From the NCBI GenBank assembly GCA_026014665.1, contig JAOZHX010000017.1, positions 124,001-188,000 of the forward strand: 64,000 nucleotides of DNA, given 5' to 3'. The number at the start of each line of letters is the position of its first letter. Positions within the stretch are counted from its first letter, which is position 1. Shown piece by piece: positions 51,692-59,363 of this stretch. Position numbers and translations under genes: made by a program. Below the pieces are notes generated by a model. That model worked only from the letters and a program-made list of their open reading frames with translations, had not been told where the DNA came from and ran no database searches. The DNA is from Candidatus Bathyarchaeota archaeon (GTDB lineage Archaea; Thermoproteota; Bathyarchaeia; Bathyarchaeales; Bathycorpusculaceae).

Positions 51692-51801
51692 GCCGGGGTC
51701 TCCTAGCCAGGCAGGGAGCAAGCCTGGAGATCTCCATCGTGGGACCAATTAGCTTGTGGCCTCTCGGGGCCGCGGGGGTTCAAATCCCCCTCCCGGCGCC
51801 A
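51692..51801 (+). tRNA. tRNA-Ser(GGA) with a 21-base intron at 37/38
   Basis: Acceptor GCCGGGG (51692-51698) pairs with TCCCGGC (51791-51797); discriminator G and encoded CCA follow to 51801. D-stem TCCT/GGGA, anticodon stem CAAGC (51719-51723)/GCTTG (51752-51756), long variable arm GTGGCC/GGCCGC as in class II tRNAs, T-stem GGGGG/CCCCC with loop TTCAAAT. Anticodon GGA at 51726-51728. The anticodon loop is interrupted after G37 by 51730-51750. A bulge-helix-bulge can be drawn (CUGG/CCAA with one C-A mismatch, bulges AGA and UUA) and places the cuts at those positions. Confidence 0.92.
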
Positions 51802-51847
51802 TTTTGCAATGCGGCAGGTTTGGTTTATGACTTTGTTAATTGCGGCT

Positions 51848-52501
51848 TTATCTTTTAATCAAAGCTAAATATGCAGATTCCTCTTTCATGAACGCTCCAA
51901 TTATCCTGTTGTTTGCTTTTAGTAGGCTGGTTAGCTGAGAGTAGTCGTTGTTTTGTATGAAAGTTGCTGATTCGAAGACTTCATTTTGCGGTGGGGAATC
52001 ATCAAATAGATTCTTACTGACAAAAATTCGGTGCTCGCCTTTGCCGTAGTAGTTGCGTTTAAAGTCATACCCATGCCAGCCCAACCCATTGAGCAGAAGC
52101 ATTAGAGAAAAGAGGTTGTTGGGAGACACCGTTGCGAAAAATTTTTTGCCCCCTCTTTTTTGTACTTCTTCCTCAAGCCTTATCTGCATTTTTTTTGCGA
52201 CTTGGCTATTGCGGCTGGTTTCTTCAACGTAAACGTAACCAAGATACCAATGGTCAGGCTCAAGTGCACGCAGAGCATAACTGTAACCAATTATTTGATT
52301 CTTAGAATCTTTAGCAACAACGACTAAACCGCAAAAAAAGCTTGCAGGAAAAAGCACAAGCCGAAGAAAACGCTGTTCTTGGTTGGCAAGGTAGCTATCT
52401 TGTAATTCAGCTATTTCAAACAAATCTTTCGTTGCTGCAATTCCAATTTTGGGCTCATGCGTCAAATGCAAAGGTGGCACCTTCTCACGTATTTTATTCA
52501 A
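51848..52501 (-). CDS. GNAT-family N-acetyltransferase
   Basis: 217 residues. The core GNAT pattern is visible: GLVVVAKDSKNQIIGYSYAL (strands 3-4), HWYLGYVYVEETSRNSQVAKKM with the CoA-binding Q/R-x-x-G/A-like RNSQVAKK, and a following strand FFATVSPNNLFSLMLLLNGLGW. An additional C-terminal stretch (about residue 160 on) is of unknown role. Substrate unknown. It lies alone on the minus strand between two tRNA genes. Confidence 0.8.
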   Translation of the reverse strand: MNKIREKVPPLHLTHEPKIGIAATKDLFEIAELQDSYLANQEQRFLRLVLFPASFFCGLVVVAKDSKNQIIGYSYALRALEPDHWYLGYVYVEETSRNSQVAKKMQIRLEEEVQKRGGKKFFATVSPNNLFSLMLLLNGLGWHGYDFKRNYYGKGEHRIFVSKNLFDDSPPQNEVFESATFIQNNDYSQLTSLLKANNRIIGAFMKEESAYLALIKR

Positions 52502-52619
52502 TGCCTTCTTAATTTAACTATGTAGCCAGAAACTATTCGCACAAACACAAAACTTCTCCAACCGCCATAATGCAAAAGAAAAACTTAAAGTGTACAATGT
52601 CGACTGTATCGGTGCTGGT

Positions 52620-52739
52620 GGCGGGGTATCCGAGCCAGGTCTAAATAGGCGGCCAGATTTTGATTGCCTAAGATATGGAGGAGGACTTAAGATCCTCTGG
52701 CGCAGGCCTTCGTGGGTTCAAGTCCCACCCCCGCCACCA
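52620..52739 (+). tRNA. tRNA-Leu(TAA) with a 32-base intron in the D arm (22/23)
   Basis: Acceptor GGCGGGG (52620-52626) pairs fully with CCCCGCC (52729-52735); A73 and CCA to 52739. Anticodon stem GAGGA/TCCTC with loop CTTAAGA, anticodon TAA at 52688-52690. T-stem GTGGG/CCCAC, loop TTCAAGT. The D arm is 32 bases too long. The extra 52645-52676 can be removed by a bulge-helix-bulge: inner helix UAGGC/GCCUA, 4-bp central helix GUCU/AGAU, bulges AAA and AUG. The bulge-cleavage rule gives a spliced D loop exactly as in other archaeal tRNA-Leu (GAGCCAGGTCTAA then GGA). A box A-like AAACTTAAAG lies at 52581-52590. Confidence 0.92.
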
Positions 52740-52839
52740 ATTGGTGGTTGCTTAAGTTATGCAAAACATGTTATCGGTTGGCAAAAAGAGTTAAAAGATA
52801 AAAGCCTGTTCTATTTTAGAGGTTATAGGAGGTTTTGTT

Positions 52840-55254
52840 TTGTCTAACAAGTTACCTGTGGAGAAATTGCGAAGAGTATGTGACACTAACTTTATGCGGT
52901 GCGAATCAACTAAGGGGTTAATTCCACTGAGCGAAATCATCGGGCAGGAACGCGCTGTTCGAGCTTTAAAATTTGGGTTAGGCATACGGGATCACGGCTT
53001 CAACATGTACGTTGCGGGATACCCGGGCACTGGCCGAAAAACTGCCGTGAAAAACTTCGTCGAAGCCCAAGCCAAGACGCAGCCTGTTCCAGACGACTGG
53101 TGTTACGTCAATAATTTTGGCAACCAGTACGAGCCCCGTGCCATCAGGTTGCCGCCTGGAAAGGGCAAAGAATTTCGCGATGACATGAAAAACTTCATAG
53201 ATAACGTTAAAACTGCTTTGCCCAAAGCGTTTGAAAGCGAAGATTACGTGGCAAGAAGAGAGGCAACAATCCGTGGAATGGAAGCTCAAAGAAAACGCCT
53301 AATCGATGAGTTAAGCGCCAAAGCTTCGCGCGAAGGATTTGTCATTCAAAGCACACCAGTGGGTTTACTGTTGATTCCTGTGTTGGATGGCAAACCATTA
53401 AGCGAAGAAGAAATGCTTGCGCTACCCCAGAAACTGAAGGATAAATTTAACGAGAAGCGCGAGAAACTAGAAAGTGAATTTCGCAACACGATGCGCCAAC
53501 TCATCGATATGGAACGGCAAATTCACGAAGCCCTCAAGAAACTCAACAAAGAAGTGGCTCTCTACGCTATAGGAACTCAAGTGGAGAGTCTCCAAGAGAA
53601 ATACCGAGCTACTCCTGAAGTTACCACGTACCTCAAAGAAGTAGAAAACGACATCCTCGACAATCTTTCACAATTCATACGCCGAGGTCAATCGGAACAG
53701 CAGTTGCCCTTTGCCATGCCTTGGATGAAAGAGGAGCCCTACAAAAAATATGAAGTTAACGTCGTCATAGACAATTCTGACACTAGCGGAGCTCCAGTTG
53801 TTGTGGAAACCAATCCTACTTATCATAACTTGTTGGGCAGGACTGAAAAAGAAGCCCAATTCGGCGCGTTGACTACGGATTTTAGCATGATTCGTGGCGG
53901 TTCAATTCACAAAGCCAACGGCGGATATCTTATCGTACCTGTCGAAGACCTTTTACGTAATCCTTTCTCGTATGATGGCTTGAAACGCGATCTTAAAGAC
54001 CAAAAGATGTCCATCGAAGAACCTGAAGAACGCTATGGTTTTCTCAGCGTCAAAACACTCAAGCCTCAACCTATTCCTTTGACAGCTAAAGTCATCCTCA
54101 TCGGTGACCCCTACATCTACCAGTTGCTGTTTAGTTTAGACCCTGACTTTAGGGAACTTTTCAAAATCAAAGCTGAATTTGATACAACAATGCCTCGAAC
54201 AGAAGAGCGAGTACGGCAGTATGCGTCGTTCGTTTGTGCCCTCTGCGAAAGAGAAAACCTCAAGCATCTCGACGGCGGAGGGTTGGCTAAACTGGTAGAG
54301 TACAGTTCAAGGCTTGTAGAAGATCAATACAAGCTTTCCACTCAGTTCTCGCTGGTCGCTGACATCATCCGCGAATCCAATTACTACGCCACGCAAGATC
54401 AATCCCAGTACATAACGGCTGAGCACGTTAAGAAGGCTATTGAAGAAAAAATTTACCGCTCCAAACTCATCCAAGAAAAAATCCAGGAAATGATAACTCG
54501 GGGCTTCTACCTCATCGACACGGTAAAAGAGAAAGTGGGGCAAGTCAACGGTTTATCCGTCATGGGATTGGGCGACTTCGCATTCGGCAGTCCCTCGCGT
54601 GTAACCGCAAGCATCGGCTTAGGCCGAGAAGGCGTCATAGACATTGAACGTGAAGCAAAAATGGGCGGACCCATACATACTAAAGGCGTTTTGATTCTGA
54701 GCGGCTACTTAAACGATAAATACGCAAGAGATAAACCCTTGAGCCTATCGGCACGCTTGGTTTTTGAGCAGAATTATTCTGGCGTTGAAGGCGACAGTGC
54801 ATCTAGCACTGAGCTCTATGCTATCCTATCTGCGCTCAGCGGCTTGCCCATTAAACAAAACTTGGCGGTGACGGGTTCTGTGAACCAAAAAGGCGAAGTG
54901 CAAGCCATCGGCGGCGTCAACGAAAAAATAGAAGGGTTCTTTGAAGTCTGCAAAGCCAAGGGCTTAACAGGTGAGCAGGGTGTGATGATTCCAGAGAGCA
55001 ACGTGCAGAATTTGATGCTTAAAGAAGAAGTTTTAGAAGCAGTTAAGGCGGGGCAATTTAGCATCTACTCAGTAAAAACTATTGATGAAGGCATCGAAAT
55101 CCTCACAGGCACAAAAGCGGGGCAGCGGCAGCCAGACGGCTCCTACGAAGAAGGCACAGTTAACTACCTCGTCGATAAACAACTGCGGGAAATGGCTGAA
55201 AAAATCAAAGAGTACCCAACCATGCAGATGCAACTAAAGAAAATTGAAGAGTAA
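52840..55254 (+). CDS. COG1067 Lon-like ATP-dependent protease (AAA_32/Lon_C)
   Basis: 804 residues. N-terminal zinc-free Lon-like domain (VCDTNFMRCESTKGLIPLSEIIGQERAVRAL), a Walker A variant GYPGTGRKTAV (about residues 60-70) with an extra Arg between Gly and Lys, then a long coiled coil (residues about 140-270, KLKDKFNEKREKLESEF) and Walker B-type region (GGSIHKANGGYLIVPVEDLL). The proteolytic Lon domain has the Ser653/Lys696 dyad (EGDSASSTEL and GGVNEKIEGFFE), 43 residues apart as in Lon. TTG start with GGAGG ribosome site (52828-52832). Related to YcbZ/LonC-type proteins; cytosolic, not the membrane LonB. Confidence 0.9.
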   Translation: MSNKLPVEKLRRVCDTNFMRCESTKGLIPLSEIIGQERAVRALKFGLGIRDHGFNMYVAGYPGTGRKTAVKNFVEAQAKTQPVPDDWCYVNNFGNQYEPRAIRLPPGKGKEFRDDMKNFIDNVKTALPKAFESEDYVARREATIRGMEAQRKRLIDELSAKASREGFVIQSTPVGLLLIPVLDGKPLSEEEMLALPQKLKDKFNEKREKLESEFRNTMRQLIDMERQIHEALKKLNKEVALYAIGTQVESLQEKYRATPEVTTYLKEVENDILDNLSQFIRRGQSEQQLPFAMPWMKEEPYKKYEVNVVIDNSDTSGAPVVVETNPTYHNLLGRTEKEAQFGALTTDFSMIRGGSIHKANGGYLIVPVEDLLRNPFSYDGLKRDLKDQKMSIEEPEERYGFLSVKTLKPQPIPLTAKVILIGDPYIYQLLFSLDPDFRELFKIKAEFDTTMPRTEERVRQYASFVCALCERENLKHLDGGGLAKLVEYSSRLVEDQYKLSTQFSLVADIIRESNYYATQDQSQYITAEHVKKAIEEKIYRSKLIQEKIQEMITRGFYLIDTVKEKVGQVNGLSVMGLGDFAFGSPSRVTASIGLGREGVIDIEREAKMGGPIHTKGVLILSGYLNDKYARDKPLSLSARLVFEQNYSGVEGDSASSTELYAILSALSGLPIKQNLAVTGSVNQKGEVQAIGGVNEKIEGFFEVCKAKGLTGEQGVMIPESNVQNLMLKEEVLEAVKAGQFSIYSVKTIDEGIEILTGTKAGQRQPDGSYEEGTVNYLVDKQLREMAEKIKEYPTMQMQLKKIEE

Positions 55255-55280
55255 TTTGCTAAGCGACTAAAAGAAACAAG

Positions 55281-55316
55281 AGGGTGGCAAGTCCGTTAAG
55301 ACTTGTTTGCCTCCTT
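55281..55316 (+). terminator. Hairpin after the Lon-like gene
   Basis: CAAGTC (55288-55293) pairs with GACTTG (55300-55305) over a six-base loop, and AGGGTGG pairs partly with TTTGCCTCCT outside. It lies 27 bases beyond the stop at 55254 and is followed by T-rich sequence (TTTAGTTTTGCTTT). Confidence 0.45.
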
Positions 55317-55394
55317 TAGTTTTGCTTTGAGCAGGTAGTTTTTTGTGTGTGTGGACAGAGTCAACATTGGTTTGGTAAATAGTTGTTGGCGCCC

Positions 55395-56741
55395 TTACCG
55401 CAGCTTCATGAGCACCATTTCAGCTGCAAGCACTAGGGGTTCCCAAGTTTCGCATAGGGGAGGCGCATAGGCTGTGTCGGCTTTGGCTAATTCGCGAACG
55501 GTCATGCCTTTCTGGATGGCGAAGCTGAGGCAATTTATGCGTTGAGTGACTTCTTCTCCGCCGATGACTTGTCCGCCAACAATGCGTTGAGATTCTTTCT
55601 CCACGACAAGTTTGACTTTTATGGGTTTAGCGCCTGGGAAATAATCCGCTCGAGTCTTACTGCTGATGGCTCCGGTGACGACTTCAAGGCGATTGCGTGC
55701 TGCAGCGTTCTCGGTTAAGCCTGTGTTTCCTGCTTGTATCTCAAACAGCATCGTAACCGCCGAGGCTAAGACGCCGCTGAACAGAGAATAGTCGCCTGCA
55801 GCGTTTGCGCCTGCAACCTTGCCCTGTCGAACTGCGATGGTGCCCAACTGAGCGCATATGGGTTGGTGAGTTACTATGTGTGGGGCTTCAGCACAGTCGC
55901 CCACGGCATAGACATCTTTGATATCGGTTTCCATGCGAGCGTTGGTTTTGATGGCTCGGCTTGGACCCAACGGGATTCCCGCGTCCACGGCAAGCTTGGT
56001 GTTTGCTCGAACGCCAAAAGCGCTGATGAACAGGTCGGCTTCGATGACCTCTCCGCCTGCCTTGATAGCTGTGACTTTGTCGTCGCCGAGGAACTCTTCG
56101 ACACCTTTGCCGGTGAGGATGTGCATGCCCTTGAATTCGAGGTGTTCCTGAACGAGCTTAGCCATATCCGCATCAAGCAGTTGAGGCAAAATCTGGGGCA
56201 ACATTTCAACGACAGTTACTTTCAAGCCTCGCTCAATCAAGCCGACGCCGACTTCTAATCCAATCAAGCCTGCGCCCATGATGACGGCGGATTTTGCGCC
56301 TGCTTTTACAGCTTCATCGATTTTTTCTCCGTCTTCGATGCCGCGAAGGCTTAGGATACCTTGTTTTTCTTTACCTTTGATAGGCGGCATGAACGAGTCA
56401 GCGCCCGTGGCGATTATTAGGCTGTCATAGGGGAGAACTTCAGTTTGGCCTTCCTTGGTGCTTATGGTTACGTTTTTCTCTTTAGTGTTTATGGCGGTTG
56501 CTTTAGTTTCTGTGCGCAAGTTCAGCTTGAGCATCTGGAAATACGCGGGTGGATAAACAATCAAATCCCTAAAAGAAGCAATTTGTCCACCTATGACAAA
56601 CGGCAAACCGCAACGTGAATAGCCAGCATTCTTTTCTTGGGTAATCAGAGTGATTTCTGCTGTTCGGTCTTTTTTGCGAGCTGCTGAAGCGGCTTCAACG
56701 CCTGAAGCGTTAGCTCCGATGACGATTATGCGTATAGGCAT
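55395..56741 (-). CDS. FAD/NAD(P)-dependent disulfide reductase, CoA-disulfide reductase/NADH oxidase type
   Basis: 448 residues from the ATG at 56741 (MPIRIIVIGANASG), which starts at the FAD-binding glycine motif; the frame extends eight codons upstream without similarity. Single active-site Cys in YSRCGLPFVIGG (about residue 42), as in CoA-disulfide reductases and NADH oxidases, not the Cys pair of dihydrolipoamide dehydrogenase. NAD(P) site GAGLIGLEVGVGLIERG and FAD motif VYAVGDCAEAPH, then a dimerisation domain. Probably reduces CoA disulfide, polysulfide or O2. It starts 17 bases after the GcvH stop, so they share a transcript. Confidence 0.88.
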   Translation of the reverse strand: MPIRIIVIGANASGVEAASAARKKDRTAEITLITQEKNAGYSRCGLPFVIGGQIASFRDLIVYPPAYFQMLKLNLRTETKATAINTKEKNVTISTKEGQTEVLPYDSLIIATGADSFMPPIKGKEKQGILSLRGIEDGEKIDEAVKAGAKSAVIMGAGLIGLEVGVGLIERGLKVTVVEMLPQILPQLLDADMAKLVQEHLEFKGMHILTGKGVEEFLGDDKVTAIKAGGEVIEADLFISAFGVRANTKLAVDAGIPLGPSRAIKTNARMETDIKDVYAVGDCAEAPHIVTHQPICAQLGTIAVRQGKVAGANAAGDYSLFSGVLASAVTMLFEIQAGNTGLTENAAARNRLEVVTGAISSKTRADYFPGAKPIKVKLVVEKESQRIVGGQVIGGEEVTQRINCLSFAIQKGMTVRELAKADTAYAPPLCETWEPLVLAAEMVLMKLR

Positions 56742-56758
56742 CCAAATTCGCCTACAGC

Positions 56759-57178
56759 CTAGCATTTGCCCGCGGCTTGAGCTTTATGCCACTCAACAGC
56801 CGCGTTGAAATCCATAACGGTGGCAAGTTCCGCCTGCAAGTTCGAGGGTTTAACGATGAGCAACCAGCCCTTACCATAAGGATCATCGTTTAGAGTTTCA
56901 GGTTTAGATTGCACTTCATCGTTTACTTCTTCAATGATGCCGCTGATGGGAGCAACAAGGTCCGAGACCGCTTTGACGGATTCAAGGGTACCGTAGGGTT
57001 CATTTTGCTTTACTTCGCTTCCAGCACTTGGCAGTTCAGCGTAGACGATTTCGCGAAGAGATTTTTGTGCGTAGTCGGTTATACCGATGCGAACTTTGTC
57101 TCCTTCAACTTTTACCCATTCAAAATCTTTAGAGTAGTAGAGACCTTCGGGGACTTCATAGGATTCAACTTTCACCAT
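56759..57178 (-). CDS. gcvH: Glycine cleavage system H protein (lipoyl carrier)
   Basis: Carries the aminomethyl intermediate on lipoyl-lysine in glycine cleavage. 139 residues from the ATG at 57178 (MVKVESYEVPEGLYYSKDFEW); the upstream 23 codons are not family-like. RIGITDYAQKSLREIVYAELP and the lipoylation site GTLESVKAVSDL with Lys at about residue 72; GWLLIVKP at the end. The partners GcvP and GcvT are not in the window. The next gene is a flavin disulfide reductase, possibly recycling the lipoyl group or another disulfide; this is inference. Upstream TATA-like TCTAATATATAGA at 57191-57203. Confidence 0.93.
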   Translation of the reverse strand: MVKVESYEVPEGLYYSKDFEWVKVEGDKVRIGITDYAQKSLREIVYAELPSAGSEVKQNEPYGTLESVKAVSDLVAPISGIIEEVNDEVQSKPETLNDDPYGKGWLLIVKPSNLQAELATVMDFNAAVEWHKAQAAGKC

Positions 57179-57256
57179 GCATACGAACCTTCTATATATT
57201 AGACAATTACCTGTTTGACTTTCGGGCTTAAAAGTCTTCACGAGCAAAAAAAGGGT

Positions 57257-58342
57257 TTAGCGTTCACGTTTACCTGCTATCCAATCCTCAGTCCATTGGC
57301 GAGCTTTGTCATCGGGAACTTGGATTGGCGGATGCTTAAACGCATATGATGGCATGCTTATCAATGCACCCGCGATTTTGCGGTCTAAAGCGATTTTTGC
57401 CGCTCGGATAAGGTCAATGACGACTCCTCCGCTGTTGGGGCTGTCTTCAACTTCGAGTTTTGCGCTGATGGTTATAGGTCGGTCGCCGAACGCGCGGGTT
57501 TTAATGGATAGATAACATATTTTCTTGTTTTTGAGGAAAGGAACGAAATCAGAAGGTCCGATTCTTGTTGGCAAGTCATATGGAACGAGGCTTGTGACCG
57601 CTTCAGTTTTGCTGATTCGTTTAGATTTGAGGCGGCCTTCCACAGTCATGTTTTGGAAGTCGGTGTCGCCGCCGAGGTTTAACTGGTAAGTTTCATCTAC
57701 TATGGCGCCCCGGTCTAGGCAAAGCCTAACGAGGGTGCGGTGCAGTATGGTTGCGCCTACTTGGCTTTTGATGTCGTCGCCAAGGACAGGTAAGCCTGCA
57801 GCTTCGAATTTCTTTGGCCACTCGCCGCTTTTGTCTGAACCGATAAATTCAGGCATACAGTTCACGTAAGCACAACCGGCGTCTATGGCACATTGTGCGT
57901 AGAAGCGTACGGCATCGTGACTGCCGACTGGAAGATAGTTGACTAGAACATCCGTTTTTGCGTCTTTGAGAGTTTTGACGATGCTTTCTTTAGTGGTTTT
58001 GCTATCGTCATAAACATTGAAAACTTCCCGCATGTGGGGTGCCGCTCCGTCAAGGATTATGCCAGGCGAAACTTTGACGCCAAGGTTTGGGACTTCGGCG
58101 AATTTTTCGCAACAGTTGGGTTTAACCCAGATTGCTTCGGACAGGTCCTTGCCTATTTTATCTTTGTTGACTTCAAAGGCAGCGACGAAACGTATGTCGC
58201 GGATATGGTAACCGCCGAAATTGACATGCATCAAACCTGGAACCGTTTCAGTCTCTTTTGCGTTTTTGTAATATTGGGTTCCCTGTATGAGGGCTGATGC
58301 GCTGTTGCCAACACCTACGAGTGCTACGCGAATTTCAGGCAT
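57257..58342 (-). CDS. myo-Inositol-1-phosphate synthase
   Basis: Converts glucose-6-phosphate to L-myo-inositol-1-phosphate, the headgroup precursor of archaeal inositol phospholipids. About 361 residues. NAD site VALVGVGNSASALIQGTQYY at the N-terminus, then KVSPGIILDGAAPHMREVF, VDVLVNYLPVGSHDAV-like NYLPVGSHDAVRFYA, NCMPEFIGSDKSGEWPKKF, GDDIKSQVGATILHRTLVRL and NLGGDTDFQNM. I start at the ATG at 58342 (MPEIRVALVGVGN) rather than five codons earlier. Fits the lipid theme with egsA and carS. Confidence 0.94.
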   Translation of the reverse strand: MPEIRVALVGVGNSASALIQGTQYYKNAKETETVPGLMHVNFGGYHIRDIRFVAAFEVNKDKIGKDLSEAIWVKPNCCEKFAEVPNLGVKVSPGIILDGAAPHMREVFNVYDDSKTTKESIVKTLKDAKTDVLVNYLPVGSHDAVRFYAQCAIDAGCAYVNCMPEFIGSDKSGEWPKKFEAAGLPVLGDDIKSQVGATILHRTLVRLCLDRGAIVDETYQLNLGGDTDFQNMTVEGRLKSKRISKTEAVTSLVPYDLPTRIGPSDFVPFLKNKKICYLSIKTRAFGDRPITISAKLEVEDSPNSGGVVIDLIRAAKIALDRKIAGALISMPSYAFKHPPIQVPDDKARQWTEDWIAGKRER

Positions 58343-58591
58343 GACTAGTTTAACCATCCAATGCGTTGATTAGTTGTAGGCTTAATGGTCACCTACGCTA
58401 TAACTTTTTCCTAAAAATAACTGCACTTTCTTGCAGTGGCTGTTACCCTTATAGCCTATGTTTGCAATGTGATACAACAATCAACCGTTAATCCTTGATG
58501 TTATTTTGGTGTTCCACTTCGATAGCGTAAACGTTTACGGCAAGATTAAAAGGGAACTGCAAACATCTAACAAGTCAATCGGTGAATTGAG

Positions 58592-58966
58592 ATGAGCAAA
58601 AATGAAATAGCCGTCACCTATGAACCTTTCAAAGAAATTGTCATTATGGAGAAAACTCGTTTCAACACGCCTGAAGAAATCGCAAGGTTCACCTCCGTAA
58701 TCGCAGGCGGCAAACTCGCAGGATTGTACTGGGTAGACGGCATAGTCTTTCTGTATTTTCCCTTAACTGCTTCCACAGCAGCCGTTGCCAAGGAATTGCT
58801 TGAGAAACGCCGTGTTTATTGGACATTTCTAGGTTATGCCCCCATGCCAAAGTACATGCAAACCATCGAAACGAAAGAAAAAATGATCGTTCCAGTCGTC
58901 GACATATCATCCGACGTTATCCTTCAAACCGTTGTGCGTTGGCTAAAGAATCAAAATAGCACTTGA
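58592..58966 (+). CDS. Uncharacterised small protein upstream of ribK (124 aa)
   Basis: 124 residues, soluble, alpha/beta composition: TYEPFKEIVIMEKTRFNTPEEIARF, KLAGLYWVDGIVFLYFPL, an Ala-rich helix STAAVAKELLEKRR, then YWTFLGYAPMPKYMQT. No family recognised. It is followed ten bases later by ribK, so probably in one transcript, which hints at a flavin-related or constitutive role only by association. The upstream 230 bases hold no other gene. Confidence 0.6.
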   Translation: MSKNEIAVTYEPFKEIVIMEKTRFNTPEEIARFTSVIAGGKLAGLYWVDGIVFLYFPLTASTAAVAKELLEKRRVYWTFLGYAPMPKYMQTIETKEKMIVPVVDISSDVILQTVVRWLKNQNST

Positions 58967-58976
58967 AGGCTATGGG

Positions 58977-59363
58977 TTGCCGAAGATAATCTTTGAAGGC
59001 ACAGTGTTTGGAGGCAAAGGTGAAGGAAAACAATTCATAACTCTGCCTTGGGTTACTGAGCAGATAAAGCAAAAAGTTGAATTCATACCTTACCCCGGCA
59101 CCTTAAACGTACGCTTAAAGCAAAAAAGCATAGAAAACAAAAGCCTTCTAGAAACTAAAAAGGGCATACGGATTGAGCCGCAGAAGGGATACTGTTTGGG
59201 CATAATGTTTAGGGCATCCATAGAGGACGTTGAATGCGCAGTTATCCTGCCACAGGTTCCCAGCTATCCAAGCGACGTTTTAGAGGTCATTGCACCCGTT
59301 TACCTGCGTGGGCAACTCAAACTATTAGATGGAAGCGAGGTTTCGGTTTTAGTTATCATTTAG
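58977..59363 (+). CDS. ribK: CTP-dependent riboflavin kinase
   Basis: Archaeal enzyme making FMN from riboflavin with CTP (DUF120 family, unlike the bacterial RibF). 128 residues as usual. Core elements: FEGTVFGGKGEGKQFITLP, FIPYPGTLNVRLKQ, ECAVILPQVPSYPSDVLEVIAPVYLR with the substrate-binding segment, and a final GSEVSVLVI. TTG start at 58977. Its end overlaps the stop of the convergent acyl-CoA synthetase by eight bases. Confidence 0.92.
   Translation: MPKIIFEGTVFGGKGEGKQFITLPWVTEQIKQKVEFIPYPGTLNVRLKQKSIENKSLLETKKGIRIEPQKGYCLGIMFRASIEDVECAVILPQVPSYPSDVLEVIAPVYLRGQLKLLDGSEVSVLVII

Noticed and set aside
51664..51858. Open frame of 64 codons through the tRNA-Ser gene
   Set aside because: It runs through a fully folded tRNA with encoded CCA; the codons have no protein meaning.
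52590..52847. Open frame of 85 codons through the tRNA-Leu gene
   Set aside because: Same as above: the frame is a by-product of the tRNA and the following spacer.
57191..57203. TATA-like TCTAATATATAGA as gcvH promoter
   Set aside because: Centre is only 19 bases from the chosen ATG, short for an archaeal TATA; mentioned in the gcvH entry but not listed as a feature.
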